DNA from: an uncultured Caryophanales bacterium
GTDB lineage: Bacteria > Bacillota_I > Bacilli_A > RFN20 > CAG-826
NCBI GenBank assembly: GCA_902464635.1
Contig: CABQKC010000018.1
Span: 1-38,647, forward strand
Length of the DNA: 38,647 nucleotides
Direction of reading: 5' to 3'
Numbering within the stretch: the first letter of the stretch is position 1; each line of letters starts with the position of its first letter. The notes under the pieces are model-generated. The model was not told the DNA's origin. It searched no databases and saw only the letters and a program-made list of their open reading frames with translations. Both the position numbers and the translations under genes were made by a program. Positions 1 through 8,329 of the stretch are shown here, one piece after another.

Positions 1-2
1 CA

Positions 3-50
3 AAGCATAGAGGCTCAATGGGCGGTTTTATAGAACGCAAATCTTTCTAG
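3..50 (+). CDS. possible 3' end of a plus-strand gene entering from the left
   Basis: Only one plus-strand frame stays open from the left edge; it ends at TAG 48-50 and would give a C-terminus ending IERKSF. A plus-oriented terminator follows about 30 nt later, which is the main reason to think a plus-strand gene ends here. The fragment is about 15 codons and no family can be recognised. It could equally be non-coding sequence. Confidence 0.25.
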   Translation, partial: KHRGSMGGFIERKSF

Positions 51-80
51 CTCACAATCGAATATTTGTTTTTCCTCCTT

Positions 81-110
81 AGGCCGCGAAATAAAAATGC
101 GGCCTTTTTT
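81..110 (+). terminator. Rho-independent terminator, plus strand
   Basis: Perfect 7-bp stem AGGCCGC (81-87) / GCGGCCT (99-105), 11-nt loop, followed by a T run to 110. The T run is only on the plus-strand side, so it serves a gene entering from the left, not the minus-strand protease ending at 151. Confidence 0.85.
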
Positions 111-150
111 AATACATGGGTCGCATGTTTTATTGATTTGATGGTTTTTA

Positions 151-3100
151 TTAATGTTCTTTCTTTCGTTTTAACAAGACTATTCCAGTTGCTACTGCTA
201 ACACTGATGCTAAGCCTAATATAGCAATCACGATTACTTCATTATTCTTATTAAATGAAGGCTGGTTTCTTAAAGAAGATGCTACAAAAGCATTATCAAC
301 AAAAGATAATGTTTTTCCTTCATGCCTTGCCCAAGCTTCTAATCTATTTCTAGCAGTATAAATTACATAATCAGTAGAAATCGAGAAGGTATTCTTTTCA
401 TCGCTAGAAAGTTTATTAAGGTAAGAAATTGCTAAATCTAGCTTAGACGTGCATTGATTTGCATTATCTTCATACATGATGAAATTAGCAACATTAGAAA
501 CTGATTTAAGAGTTTCATCGAACGCGATTCTAGAAACATTGACATCTAGGTTATATTGTTTTCCTTCATAAGTAATATTGAATTGCTTCTTGGAGACAGT
601 TCCACCACTTAAAGCATCATCATAAGTAAACATATAATCAGTGAAGCTAAATCCAGTGGTTTCAATGGTTTTGCCACTAGAATAAACTAGGGTCATCTTA
701 ATGTCAGGTTTTGTAATGCTTTCACCTGGATGGAAGGTTTTATCACATGTTAAGTTAACATTTGTTAGAGTATTATCTGCAGTAACCGTTTTATAGGTGA
801 GTTCAATAGTTTTAATTCTTAGCTGAGTGTTAGTCTTATTTACATTTTTTATTTCTAGTGACGTAGAAGCGTCTAGATTAGTAGCGCTGTATTTATTATT
901 AGAAGAAGTAACTGATACAGCAGTCCCACCATTAACAAAATAATTAACGCTTGGAGAAGTTGATGTAGTCATTACGAACCCGGTAATTACAATCCCCTTG
1001 GTTGGGGTGATCTTGATACTGCATCCATTTCCACTGCCATAATAAAGCCTTAATTCATCGTTATTTGAATTATAAGCAGGAACGCTTGCAGCGTTATTTT
1101 TCAAAGAATCAAAATCAAACAAACCTTTTACGTTGCCACTGGTACCTGTAAAGTTGGAATATGTTCCGGCTTCCCCACTAGCAGTTCCCCAGTCAAGAGT
1201 GAAAGTACCCGTATTTATTTCTTGGCTAGTTCCGTTAGTGACGCTTAATTGATAAGAAGAAGTTTTAGTAACTCCGTTATATGTATAAGAAACTACTACA
1301 GTATAAGTTCCTTCCTTTGACATATTGTATCCACTAAATGAACAAGAAGCAGTTACCTCGGAAGTAGAAGAATCGCTATATGTAGCAATTACTTTGCCTC
1401 CAAAGGAGAACTCGTCCCCTACTTTTAAGGAAGTTATTTGATTTGAAATGGTAATCGAAGATAAGTTTTTAACTACAGGAGTCGAATCAATTGCAGTAAT
1501 AGAGCATGTTCCAGTCTTGCTAGGATCTACTTTTGAAGTGGCACTTATAACGGTTGTTCCTTTGCTAATTGCTTTTACTAATCCATCACTAGTAACTGTC
1601 GCAATAGAACTATTCTTGCTTGACCAAGTAACGCTTTGATCTGGAGAATTAGTTCCATTTACAGTTGCCTTTAATTGAGCACTAGGATTTGAATAGATAT
1701 CTAAAGATAACGAATTTGGAGTAATGGTTACGCTACCTACTGTTGGAGCAGTTGAACCACTACCAGTAGATGAAGCCTTGTATAATTGAACGGCTTCTTG
1801 GCTGGTATAGGTAGTAGATTTGTAATATCTAAATATATTATTGCCAGAATTAAATCTTAAATGTGAGGTATTTGAAACGATATCCGCATCACCATTAGAA
1901 ACGGTAATTGTATTTTTCTGTGCAGACGTATTAGAATTTAACGCATTCGATCCAGATGTTCCTGAAATGTATTTGCCGCTAGCTGATTTGATACTATATC
2001 CACCGGAATATGATTCAATGGTAAATTTAGCGGCTTCAGTATCTTTATTATAAGTGATCTTACTGTTAGAAACGCTTACGGATAAAGTATTTGTGGTATT
2101 TAAATTGTCGGCACCGCCGTTAAGGGCAACATTTTGGTCTTCACATACAATTAAATAATCACCATCAGTTAAATCTGCTTGAGTAGTTACTTTATCCCAA
2201 GAAGTTGGAGTTATTGGAGCTTCTACCGTTACTAACAAGGACGCACTACCCTCGCCATAAGGAGCAATAACATCAATTGTCGTAGTTCCTTCACCAATAG
2301 CAGTAACTAAACCAGTATCAATATCTACGCTAGCAACTTTATCATCTTGGCTTTCGAATAAGAAAAGCCTAGAGGCATCACTAGGAGTAGCCTTTACCGT
2401 TTTCTCCATATCATAAGTATCGCCAACCGTCAGATTGGCTGAGTTAGGATCAACACTTAAAGATGATGTAGCAATGAATGGAGAAACTTTAACAGAAACG
2501 TTGGCTGTAGCTATTTTCCCGTTTTTAGTCGCCGTGACAATGATATTTGCATTGCCTTCACTAACACCTTCTATTGATCCATTTGCGTCAACTTTAGCAA
2601 CATCAGCATTGGATGATGCATACGTAATGGTTCCATTAGCAGTTTCTAACTTAATCTTAACTTTTTCATTAACTGCAAGATTAATCGAAGTTTGCTGAAT
2701 AGATACAAATGGTTCATCTATTTCCATTAAATTAGCAACATTCAGTCTTCCGCTAGTGATGTTAGATGGGCCAACATCACTAAGAGAACTATCCCAGCTA
2801 TTTAGCGGAATCATTTTGTTTTTATATGTGCCGATATCATCAGCAGTACTTTGGAGTTGATTTAGGAATTGAGATGGCGTTCCGTTTGGATATTTTTGTT
2901 TCCATAAACAAGCGGCACCTGCAACTATTGGACTAGAAAAGGAAGTACCCTGTGTATCTTCATATATATGGGTTATGGAATTTTTAGTCCCCGATTGGGT
3001 GGCGGTGTAAACATATCCAGGAGCCAAAATATCGACATTGACCTCACCAGTTTGGCTAGGATCGACATAATTAGTAAATTCAGCAAGTTTATTGGCGTTG

Positions 3101-3990
3101 CCTTTATTATCATAGTCTCCTATAGCACCGACTCCGATTACATTGCTATTACATGCTGGGTAAGATTTATGATAAGTAGATTCATTTCCAGCTGCTGCTA
3201 CAACAATAATTCCAGCGTTATATGCTTTTTTACAAATTTCTTCCAAATAAGTGGCAACCGAACTATCACCTTCTTGAGAATCTCCCCAACCATCAGCGAA
3301 GTTCTCGGCATATGCGCCTAAAGACATATTAATAACATCGACTTTTTGGCTGATTGCATAATCAATGGCGCCTTCAATGGCAGCAAAACTCATATCTATT
3401 TTCAAAGCCAAAATATCTGCATCAGGAGCAATTCCAACTCCACCTACGTCGTTTAGAGGGGCAGCTGCTGTTGTAGAAGTATTCGTTCCATGAGTTGCCC
3501 AGGCATACTTATTTGTATCTACTTTTTCCCAATCTTCGGCAATGCAAGTTGGATCAGTAGAATAAGTCTTGTAATAATAAGCAGTACCATCAGAATTAGA
3601 ATAATAATAACGACTATCTTTGGATATAGCGCTTGTGCCATCACTTCTAACATATTCAGGATGTTTATAATCGAATCCATCATCAATAACAGCAATAGTA
3701 GTACCTTTTCCTGTATAGCTATTCCAGACACTTTCGATATTGCCAATTAATGATGTGCCTAATGAACGGGTCTTTTGTTTTGAATATTCTCCATCACTAG
3801 GAACAATATATTTAGATGCCTTTATTAATCCAGTTGGATCAGTGATTTTCTTACCAAAATAAGCATCTTCTTCTTTAATGTAATCTCCTGTTTTGTATTC
3901 TCTATATAGGTTTTGAGCCAAAGTAAATATAGAACCAAATAACAAAAACGAAGATAAAGTAACCGCTGCTACTTTTAGCTTTTTATTCAT
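151..3990 (-). CDS. large secreted, membrane-anchored S8 (subtilisin-like) serine protease with Ig-like repeats
   Basis: Predicted cell-surface endopeptidase of 1279 aa. Residues 1-25 form a signal peptide or signal anchor (KK, then a hydrophobic run). The S8 catalytic domain spans about 85-420 with Asp103 in AVIDDG, His167 in ATHGTN, oxyanion Asn269 in AAAGNES and nucleophile Ser350 in GTSFSSP, so the full triad is present. After it come tandem bacterial Ig-like (BIG2 type) domains at about 428-590, a beta-rich region about 595-745, another BIG2 domain about 750-835, further Ig-like domains to about 1110, and a C-terminal helix near 1250-1272 followed by KRKKEH, a stop-transfer anchor. There is no LPXTG motif. 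Start supported by TTGGAGA about 8 nt upstream of the ATG. It is monocistronic and divergent from the TIR operon. Substrate unknown; the nearby membrane serpin is a conceivable partner, which is inference only. Confidence 0.9.
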   Translation of the reverse strand: MNKKLKVAAVTLSSFLLFGSIFTLAQNLYREYKTGDYIKEEDAYFGKKITDPTGLIKASKYIVPSDGEYSKQKTRSLGTSLIGNIESVWNSYTGKGTTIAVIDDGFDYKHPEYVRSDGTSAISKDSRYYYSNSDGTAYYYKTYSTDPTCIAEDWEKVDTNKYAWATHGTNTSTTAAAPLNDVGGVGIAPDADILALKIDMSFAAIEGAIDYAISQKVDVINMSLGAYAENFADGWGDSQEGDSSVATYLEEICKKAYNAGIIVVAAAGNESTYHKSYPACNSNVIGVGAIGDYDNKGNANKLAEFTNYVDPSQTGEVNVDILAPGYVYTATQSGTKNSITHIYEDTQGTSFSSPIVAGAACLWKQKYPNGTPSQFLNQLQSTADDIGTYKNKMIPLNSWDSSLSDVGPSNITSGRLNVANLMEIDEPFVSIQQTSINLAVNEKVKIKLETANGTITYASSNADVAKVDANGSIEGVSEGNANIIVTATKNGKIATANVSVKVSPFIATSSLSVDPNSANLTVGDTYDMEKTVKATPSDASRLFLFESQDDKVASVDIDTGLVTAIGEGTTTIDVIAPYGEGSASLLVTVEAPITPTSWDKVTTQADLTDGDYLIVCEDQNVALNGGADNLNTTNTLSVSVSNSKITYNKDTEAAKFTIESYSGGYSIKSASGKYISGTSGSNALNSNTSAQKNTITVSNGDADIVSNTSHLRFNSGNNIFRYYKSTTYTSQEAVQLYKASSTGSGSTAPTVGSVTITPNSLSLDIYSNPSAQLKATVNGTNSPDQSVTWSSKNSSIATVTSDGLVKAISKGTTVISATSKVDPSKTGTCSITAIDSTPVVKNLSSITISNQITSLKVGDEFSFGGKVIATYSDSSTSEVTASCSFSGYNMSKEGTYTVVVSYTYNGVTKTSSYQLSVTNGTSQEINTGTFTLDWGTASGEAGTYSNFTGTSGNVKGLFDFDSLKNNAASVPAYNSNNDELRLYYGSGNGCSIKITPTKGIVITGFVMTTSTSPSVNYFVNGGTAVSVTSSNNKYSATNLDASTSLEIKNVNKTNTQLRIKTIELTYKTVTADNTLTNVNLTCDKTFHPGESITKPDIKMTLVYSSGKTIETTGFSFTDYMFTYDDALSGGTVSKKQFNITYEGKQYNLDVNVSRIAFDETLKSVSNVANFIMYEDNANQCTSKLDLAISYLNKLSSDEKNTFSISTDYVIYTARNRLEAWARHEGKTLSFVDNAFVASSLRNQPSFNKNNEVIVIAILGLASVLAVATGIVLLKRKKEH

Positions 3991-4010
3991 ATAGGTATCT
4001 CCAAGATAAC

Positions 4011-4046
4011 TTCATGTGCGGAAAAAATTATATTATTCGACATGAA
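4011..4046 (-). promoter_or_regulatory. -10 box of the protease gene flanked by an inverted repeat
   Basis: On the minus strand TATAAT lies at 4032-4027, about 37 nt before the protease start. It is enclosed by a perfect inverted repeat TTCATGT (4011-4017) / ACATGAA (4040-4046), and a third ACATGAA half-site sits at 4073-4079. No good -35 is visible. The layout suits a repressor or activator site. The -10 is fairly clear; the operator is inference. Confidence 0.45.
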
Positions 4047-4095
4047 TCTAAATAAAATAAATTATCCTAAAAACATGAAAATAACGTTTATATAG

Positions 4096-4137
4096 CAAAA
4101 AACAAGCCTTTAACATTGCAATAAAGGTCTTTGTTTT
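4096..4137. other. imperfect hairpin in the leader of the TIR operon
   Basis: The arms CAAAAAACAAGCCTTTA and TAAAGGTCTTTGTTTT can pair over about 14 bp with single-base bulges around a 9-nt loop, 40 nt before the first gene of the operon. The right arm is T-rich. No gene would use it as an ordinary terminator, so it may be an attenuator, a 5' mRNA structure or a barrier between the divergent genes. A weak TTGCAA (4116-4121) could be a -35 inside it. Confidence 0.4.
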
Positions 4138-4176
4138 ATACCATAAATAAGGAAAATAAGTAAGGGCAATATTGTC

Positions 4177-5259
4177 ATGAAGGAAATTAGGCTAATTTAT
4201 TTTGGCTTCGGTAAAAGCAATACCTATTTAGCGTTGAAAAAATATTTATATTCATCAAGCCAATCAATGAAAGAAATCAAGCCCTGCGAATTATTTGAAG
4301 ATGAAAATTATCGAATTCAATTAATCGCAGGTAAAAACATGGATGAAATAAAAGAAGCTTTCTTATTCCATGAAGCCGATTATGCCTTTGTCCCTTTTGC
4401 TAATGATGACTGCGGTTTAGTCCCGCAGGTAAGGGATTTATTACTAAATGAAGAAGTACCAATTGAATTATTTGATACCTATAAATCCAAAATAGTCTTA
4501 TATAGCTACATACATAAAGATAATGAAGGCATAAAAGGATATGATATTGAATCCGTATATGGGAATTTGCCAACATTAAGGCAATGTTCAATGTTTATAA
4601 ATGAATCTATCCCTTTTGCTGCAATGAGGAAAAAAGCATCCACTACCGAAGCCTTGGATTATATAAGCAAACATCCAAATGAAAAATCATTAGCATTAGG
4701 AAATGCCTCAGTTTCTGATTATCCTGATTTAATACGTTTCCAAGATGAAAGTGCTTCTAATTATGGACAGACAAATACTAGGTTTTTCTTAATTGGAAGA
4801 AGAAAACAACTAGAAAAAGATTGCATTAAAGAAGTGAATGAAAAAGAAGAGATCAAAGATTTGCTATGCGGACATTATTTATATCTTTCTACTCCAAGTC
4901 CTCATAGCCAGCTTAGCAATACCCCCGCTTCTTATAGACTGGTAAAAATTAAGCGCGAAGGTAACGAACTTTCTTTGCAAGGAAGGGCAATAAGCTATAC
5001 GGATTCACCTTTATGTCATTCGGTCTCCTCTACAATAGATATAAAAGGTAATACCATCTACTTCTATTATGAATATGAGCCGGACAAAGTCTTAACCTCT
5101 GTTAAAGGAATAGTGTTATTAAAAGCGGAAATAGATGATTTTCTTTCTAGGCATATATTGAATGGATATTATTATGGTTACGATAACAATAAATGTGGAA
5201 CAATCCGCTTTATAAAAATCTTCAGCGAAGAATATAGGAGGTATATAAAAGATGAATAA
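4177..5259 (+). CDS. prephenate-dehydratase-like (PDT fold) domain fused to a C-terminal beta-rich domain; probable sensor of a TIR operon
   Basis: 360 aa, no signal peptide or membrane helix. Residues about 4-210 follow the prephenate dehydratase pattern: YFGFGKSNTYLAL at 8-20 in place of the GPxGTFxExA loop, ADYAFVPFANDDCG at 67-80 in place of the D-x-G-V-V-P-I-E-N-S loop, ASTTEAL at 154-160, and NTRFFLIG at 200-207 keeping the Thr-Arg-Phe of the family active site. The ACT domain with ESRP that follows in real PheA is absent; residues 228-355 are instead predicted mostly beta strand and match no family I know. It is the first gene of a tight operon: the next start overlaps its last 8 bp. 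I infer a ligand-binding sensor rather than a phenylalanine-pathway enzyme, because of the degenerate loops, the extra domain and the TIR neighbour. A true enzymatic role is not excluded. Confidence 0.65.
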   Translation: MKEIRLIYFGFGKSNTYLALKKYLYSSSQSMKEIKPCELFEDENYRIQLIAGKNMDEIKEAFLFHEADYAFVPFANDDCGLVPQVRDLLLNEEVPIELFDTYKSKIVLYSYIHKDNEGIKGYDIESVYGNLPTLRQCSMFINESIPFAAMRKKASTTEALDYISKHPNEKSLALGNASVSDYPDLIRFQDESASNYGQTNTRFFLIGRRKQLEKDCIKEVNEKEEIKDLLCGHYLYLSTPSPHSQLSNTPASYRLVKIKREGNELSLQGRAISYTDSPLCHSVSSTIDIKGNTIYFYYEYEPDKVLTSVKGIVLLKAEIDDFLSRHILNGYYYGYDNNKCGTIRFIKIFSEEYRRYIKDE

Positions 5260-5938
5260 ACCTTACCAAATATTCATTTCTTTTCCTCGACTAGAAAAAG
5301 AAGATGCCGAGGAACTAATATTTACCAAAGAATATTACCACGCGAAGAAATTATATGAGGTTCTAGAAAATCTATTAGGTATCCATACTTTCTTTTGCCC
5401 AGAATCTTTATTGACTAGGAAAAAAGATACTTTCGACGAAGAAATTGAACGCGCTTTAAAAGAAGCAACTTTATTTTTAGGCGTCTCATTAACAATGGAA
5501 AACGAGAATAGGCATTTTGTAAATGAAGAAAGACGTATATATCTAGAAACTAGAAAAGGAAGAAAACCATTACCTTATTTTCTAGTATCTCCAGAAACAA
5601 AAAGGGTAATAGAGAGTCTACCGCTATATAAAGATAATTCCGGCGAAATCGCCCTTTATCAAGATGCATCATCGATGGCTACCTTTTTCAATACGATCAA
5701 TACAGTCATCATGAAGGATAATAAAAAAGTAGATAACATCAAGATATGTAAAAACTGTTTCCGCATATTTCATGATGGAAATGAAAAGAATAGCCTTTGC
5801 CTTTGCCATGATAAAGATAGGGTTATAATAGATGAAAATGGCTTCTATTTTCCTTGTTGCAACAAACATATCAAGGCAAAGAAAAACGAATTATTAGAAG
5901 TTTCACCTGGATGTTTAGAGAAAGAGCATAAATTTTAG
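5252..5938 (+). CDS. TIR-like domain protein with C-terminal CHORD-like Cys/His zinc-binding domain
   Basis: 228 aa, soluble. Residues 4-150 resemble a TIR domain: first strand YQIFISF (5-11), helix HAKKLYEVLEN (30-40), GIHTFFCPESL (43-53), EEIERALKEATLFLGVSL (63-80), then a helix with Glu92/Glu93 in VNEERR where TIR NADases carry the catalytic Glu, and KPLPYFLVS (105-113). Residues 164-228 are Cys/His-rich: C166, C169, C183, C185, H186, adjacent C202-C203, then C221 and H226 in PGCLEKEH. The spacing (CxxC, C..H, CC, GC-x4-H) resembles eukaryotic CHORD zinc modules. Start: AGGAGG at 5236-5241, 10 nt before ATG, overlapping the previous gene by 8 bp. TIR enzymes hydrolyse or cyclise NAD+; here that activity is inferred, and divergence is high enough that a non-catalytic adaptor role is possible. 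Confidence 0.7.
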   Translation: MNKPYQIFISFPRLEKEDAEELIFTKEYYHAKKLYEVLENLLGIHTFFCPESLLTRKKDTFDEEIERALKEATLFLGVSLTMENENRHFVNEERRIYLETRKGRKPLPYFLVSPETKRVIESLPLYKDNSGEIALYQDASSMATFFNTINTVIMKDNKKVDNIKICKNCFRIFHDGNEKNSLCLCHDKDRVIIDENGFYFPCCNKHIKAKKNELLEVSPGCLEKEHKF

Positions 5939-5949
5939 GGAGTGTAAGA

Positions 5950-8307
5950 ATGGATTATTCAATTAATGAAATTTTATCGGCTTCAATTGCCGTAGCAGGA
6001 ATCTTGTTCTGCTGGTTTTCTTTCTTCTTCAATTTGTTTGTAAGGAAATACAAGAAGAACAAGTTATTCTACATGATTGTCTTGTTCATATTTGGTTTCT
6101 ATATGTGTGGGTTTGGCAAATACTATAACCCAGAAACTAGACTTCCATATCAAGATGGCAGCAACTGGCTGCAATTTATTTCTGGGGGTATCGCGGATGC
6201 CTTAACCTTATTTGTCTTCCAAATCAAATCGGATTATATACGTTCATTTGTCTTAACTAAAAATGGAGGAGACTTATATTTCATAATCATTTATGTAATC
6301 CACTCCTTATCTTGCGTTGTCCTTGTTGCTATGTCAACAATCACGTTGTTCATCAAAAACTTCATTCCAAGGGCAAAGAATTTAATTTCTGGTCCAGACG
6401 TAATTATATTTACAGACGAAAATAACCCACTTTCGTTGCAAATCGCCAAGCAATTAAAGAAAAAAGGCGATAATGTCATAGTAATCTTAGATAAGACTTC
6501 TATGATTTATTCAAACGCAAGTGAATTCAAAAGTGCCTTTGAAAAAGCTAATATTGATTTCCGTCTTGCTTCGTTAAGCGAAAAATATCTATCAACTTTT
6601 ATTAACCGTAGATTATTACGTAAAGGAAGAAAGATAACTATCTTGTCATTATATTCAAAAGAAGAAGATAACATCCATCTAGGCATATTAGCCTTAAATA
6701 GAATTAGACGTTGCTTCAATAAAGAATACATTCAATATAGCAAAGAGATAGAGACTTGCTTAAAAGATAGCAAGCCTTTTGATATTGATAAAATCCAAAA
6801 ATTGGCAGCTCCTTTAGAAAAGGCCAAACTTAACGAACACCTTAATGTAGTCTTGCTAAAACATACTGGTGAATTTGAAAAATCATATAGATTTGGGACC
6901 AGAAGTTTTGGAGTAATAAGAACATTGTCTTTTGATGATGTCATCGCTGAAAAGTTTGTTCTAGATTATCCTTTGTATCATTTCTATGAAGAAAGCAAAG
7001 AATGGATTGGCAACATAAAGAATTATAAGAAAGTCCCTTCCATAAAAGTCCATCTAATATCCAATCAAAAAGCTATAGTAAATCTATTTGAGAAAATGGC
7101 AACTTCATATCAACTTTTTGATGATGTTATCCCTTCTTTTGAATTTGTCTCAAATATCGGCGAAGAACCTTTTGTTGATGAATCTATTTCAAATTACATA
7201 CATCTATTCAATATCTCTAATACCCAGATAAATATCCATGACCGTTCTAGCGTTATGAAATATGGGAAAAGAATCGCCAAAGAAAATGACGATAACATCC
7301 ATCTATTCGTAGTTCATATCGATAACGGGGATGAAAATGATGGGATATTATCCTTGCTATATGAAATGATTTACCTTAAATATGAAAGAAATAACACCTA
7401 CTACTTTGCCTTCCAATTAACTAGCAAGGGTAAAGTAAATCTCTATGATGGAAAGAATAAAGAAACTTATCCATTAGACACGAAAAGAAAGCACTGCTAC
7501 ACCTATGGGCATCTAGAAGATTTCTTGAATAGGGCTTTTGAGAAAAACGAAATTCTTTCCTTTATCGGAATGTCACTAAATCTAACTTATTCCATATCCA
7601 CTTCTTATTCTTTGTCTAATCGCGATTCGCTATCCATAAACGAAGAAGAAAACCAAAGAGGAAAGATAGAATGGATATTGATGAAGCCAGAAGAAAAAAA
7701 GAAAAACATTAACCCAATATATACATATCCGACAAAAATGTACCTTCTAGGTTATAAGCTTAGTTTTGTTCAGCATGATGATTTGCATTATGCATCTATT
7801 GAAATTACTAGACTTGATAATAACCAAAAAATTTCTTTGGATGAATTCTCTTCTTCAGTCGCATCATTAAGGTATAAAGATGAGCAAGAAGATCTATTGC
7901 CTATCCAAAAGACTTTATTCTCGATCGAGCATCTGCGTTATGTTGTCTTTGATGTCTTGTATTTAAAAACGGAAGCATTAGATTTTACTAGCTTTGTCTC
8001 GAATATAGTTTGTAAGAAAGAAGATGGATCTTATAATTTAGTAAACAAAAATAAAACCACGAACGTATTTATTATAAAAACAGAAGAATTATGGAATCTT
8101 CCTGATAAGACATTTTCCTATCTAAATGAAAATAAAGGACATACGGGTTGCTTGCTTTTGGATTCTTTAAATGAAAAAGAGTACGAAACTGCTATGAAAA
8201 TAATCCATTCGAGTTTGCTTAAGAAAGTTTACCAAACCGATATAAATGGGATAACTGAATTAGGCTATATTCTTGATAATGCGAATAAATTAGTTAAAAG
8301 GGACTAA
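5950..8307 (+). CDS. membrane protein with channel-like N-terminus and degenerate RCK/TrkA-N-like cytoplasmic domains; probable effector
   Basis: 785 aa. Hydrophobic helices at about 8-31, 38-55 and 108-136, with a semi-hydrophobic stretch at 72-92 that could be a re-entrant pore helix. From 149 a Rossmann-like unit begins (PDVIIFTDENNPLSLQIA, then VIVILDK), like RCK/TrkA-N domains of K+ channels but with the GxGxxG loop replaced. A second possible unit begins near 365 (IKVHLISNQKAIVNLF). The rest, to 785, is alpha/beta and unrecognised. RBS GGAGTG 11 nt before the ATG, and an 11-nt gap to the TIR gene, imply co-translation. Inference: the TIR enzyme or the sensor controls this protein, which permeabilises or depolarises the membrane, analogous to other TIR-signal systems. 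The pore function is not proven; a membrane-tethered nucleotide sensor is the alternative. Confidence 0.6.
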   Translation: MDYSINEILSASIAVAGILFCWFSFFFNLFVRKYKKNKLFYMIVLFIFGFYMCGFGKYYNPETRLPYQDGSNWLQFISGGIADALTLFVFQIKSDYIRSFVLTKNGGDLYFIIIYVIHSLSCVVLVAMSTITLFIKNFIPRAKNLISGPDVIIFTDENNPLSLQIAKQLKKKGDNVIVILDKTSMIYSNASEFKSAFEKANIDFRLASLSEKYLSTFINRRLLRKGRKITILSLYSKEEDNIHLGILALNRIRRCFNKEYIQYSKEIETCLKDSKPFDIDKIQKLAAPLEKAKLNEHLNVVLLKHTGEFEKSYRFGTRSFGVIRTLSFDDVIAEKFVLDYPLYHFYEESKEWIGNIKNYKKVPSIKVHLISNQKAIVNLFEKMATSYQLFDDVIPSFEFVSNIGEEPFVDESISNYIHLFNISNTQINIHDRSSVMKYGKRIAKENDDNIHLFVVHIDNGDENDGILSLLYEMIYLKYERNNTYYFAFQLTSKGKVNLYDGKNKETYPLDTKRKHCYTYGHLEDFLNRAFEKNEILSFIGMSLNLTYSISTSYSLSNRDSLSINEEENQRGKIEWILMKPEEKKKNINPIYTYPTKMYLLGYKLSFVQHDDLHYASIEITRLDNNQKISLDEFSSSVASLRYKDEQEDLLPIQKTLFSIEHLRYVVFDVLYLKTEALDFTSFVSNIVCKKEDGSYNLVNKNKTTNVFIIKTEELWNLPDKTFSYLNENKGHTGCLLLDSLNEKEYETAMKIIHSSLLKKVYQTDINGITELGYILDNANKLVKRD

Positions 8308-8329
8308 AGAGCAAGAAAACTAGACCCCA

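Noticed and set aside
81..110. Terminator for the minus-strand protease
   Set aside because: On the minus strand the stem is followed by AAGGAGG, not T residues.
2968..3321. Open frame on the plus strand inside the protease gene, with others at 1448-1639, 2435-2698 and 3490-3750
   Set aside because: They are antisense to a protein with intact catalytic motifs, lack Shine-Dalgarno sites and have compositions typical of shadow frames.
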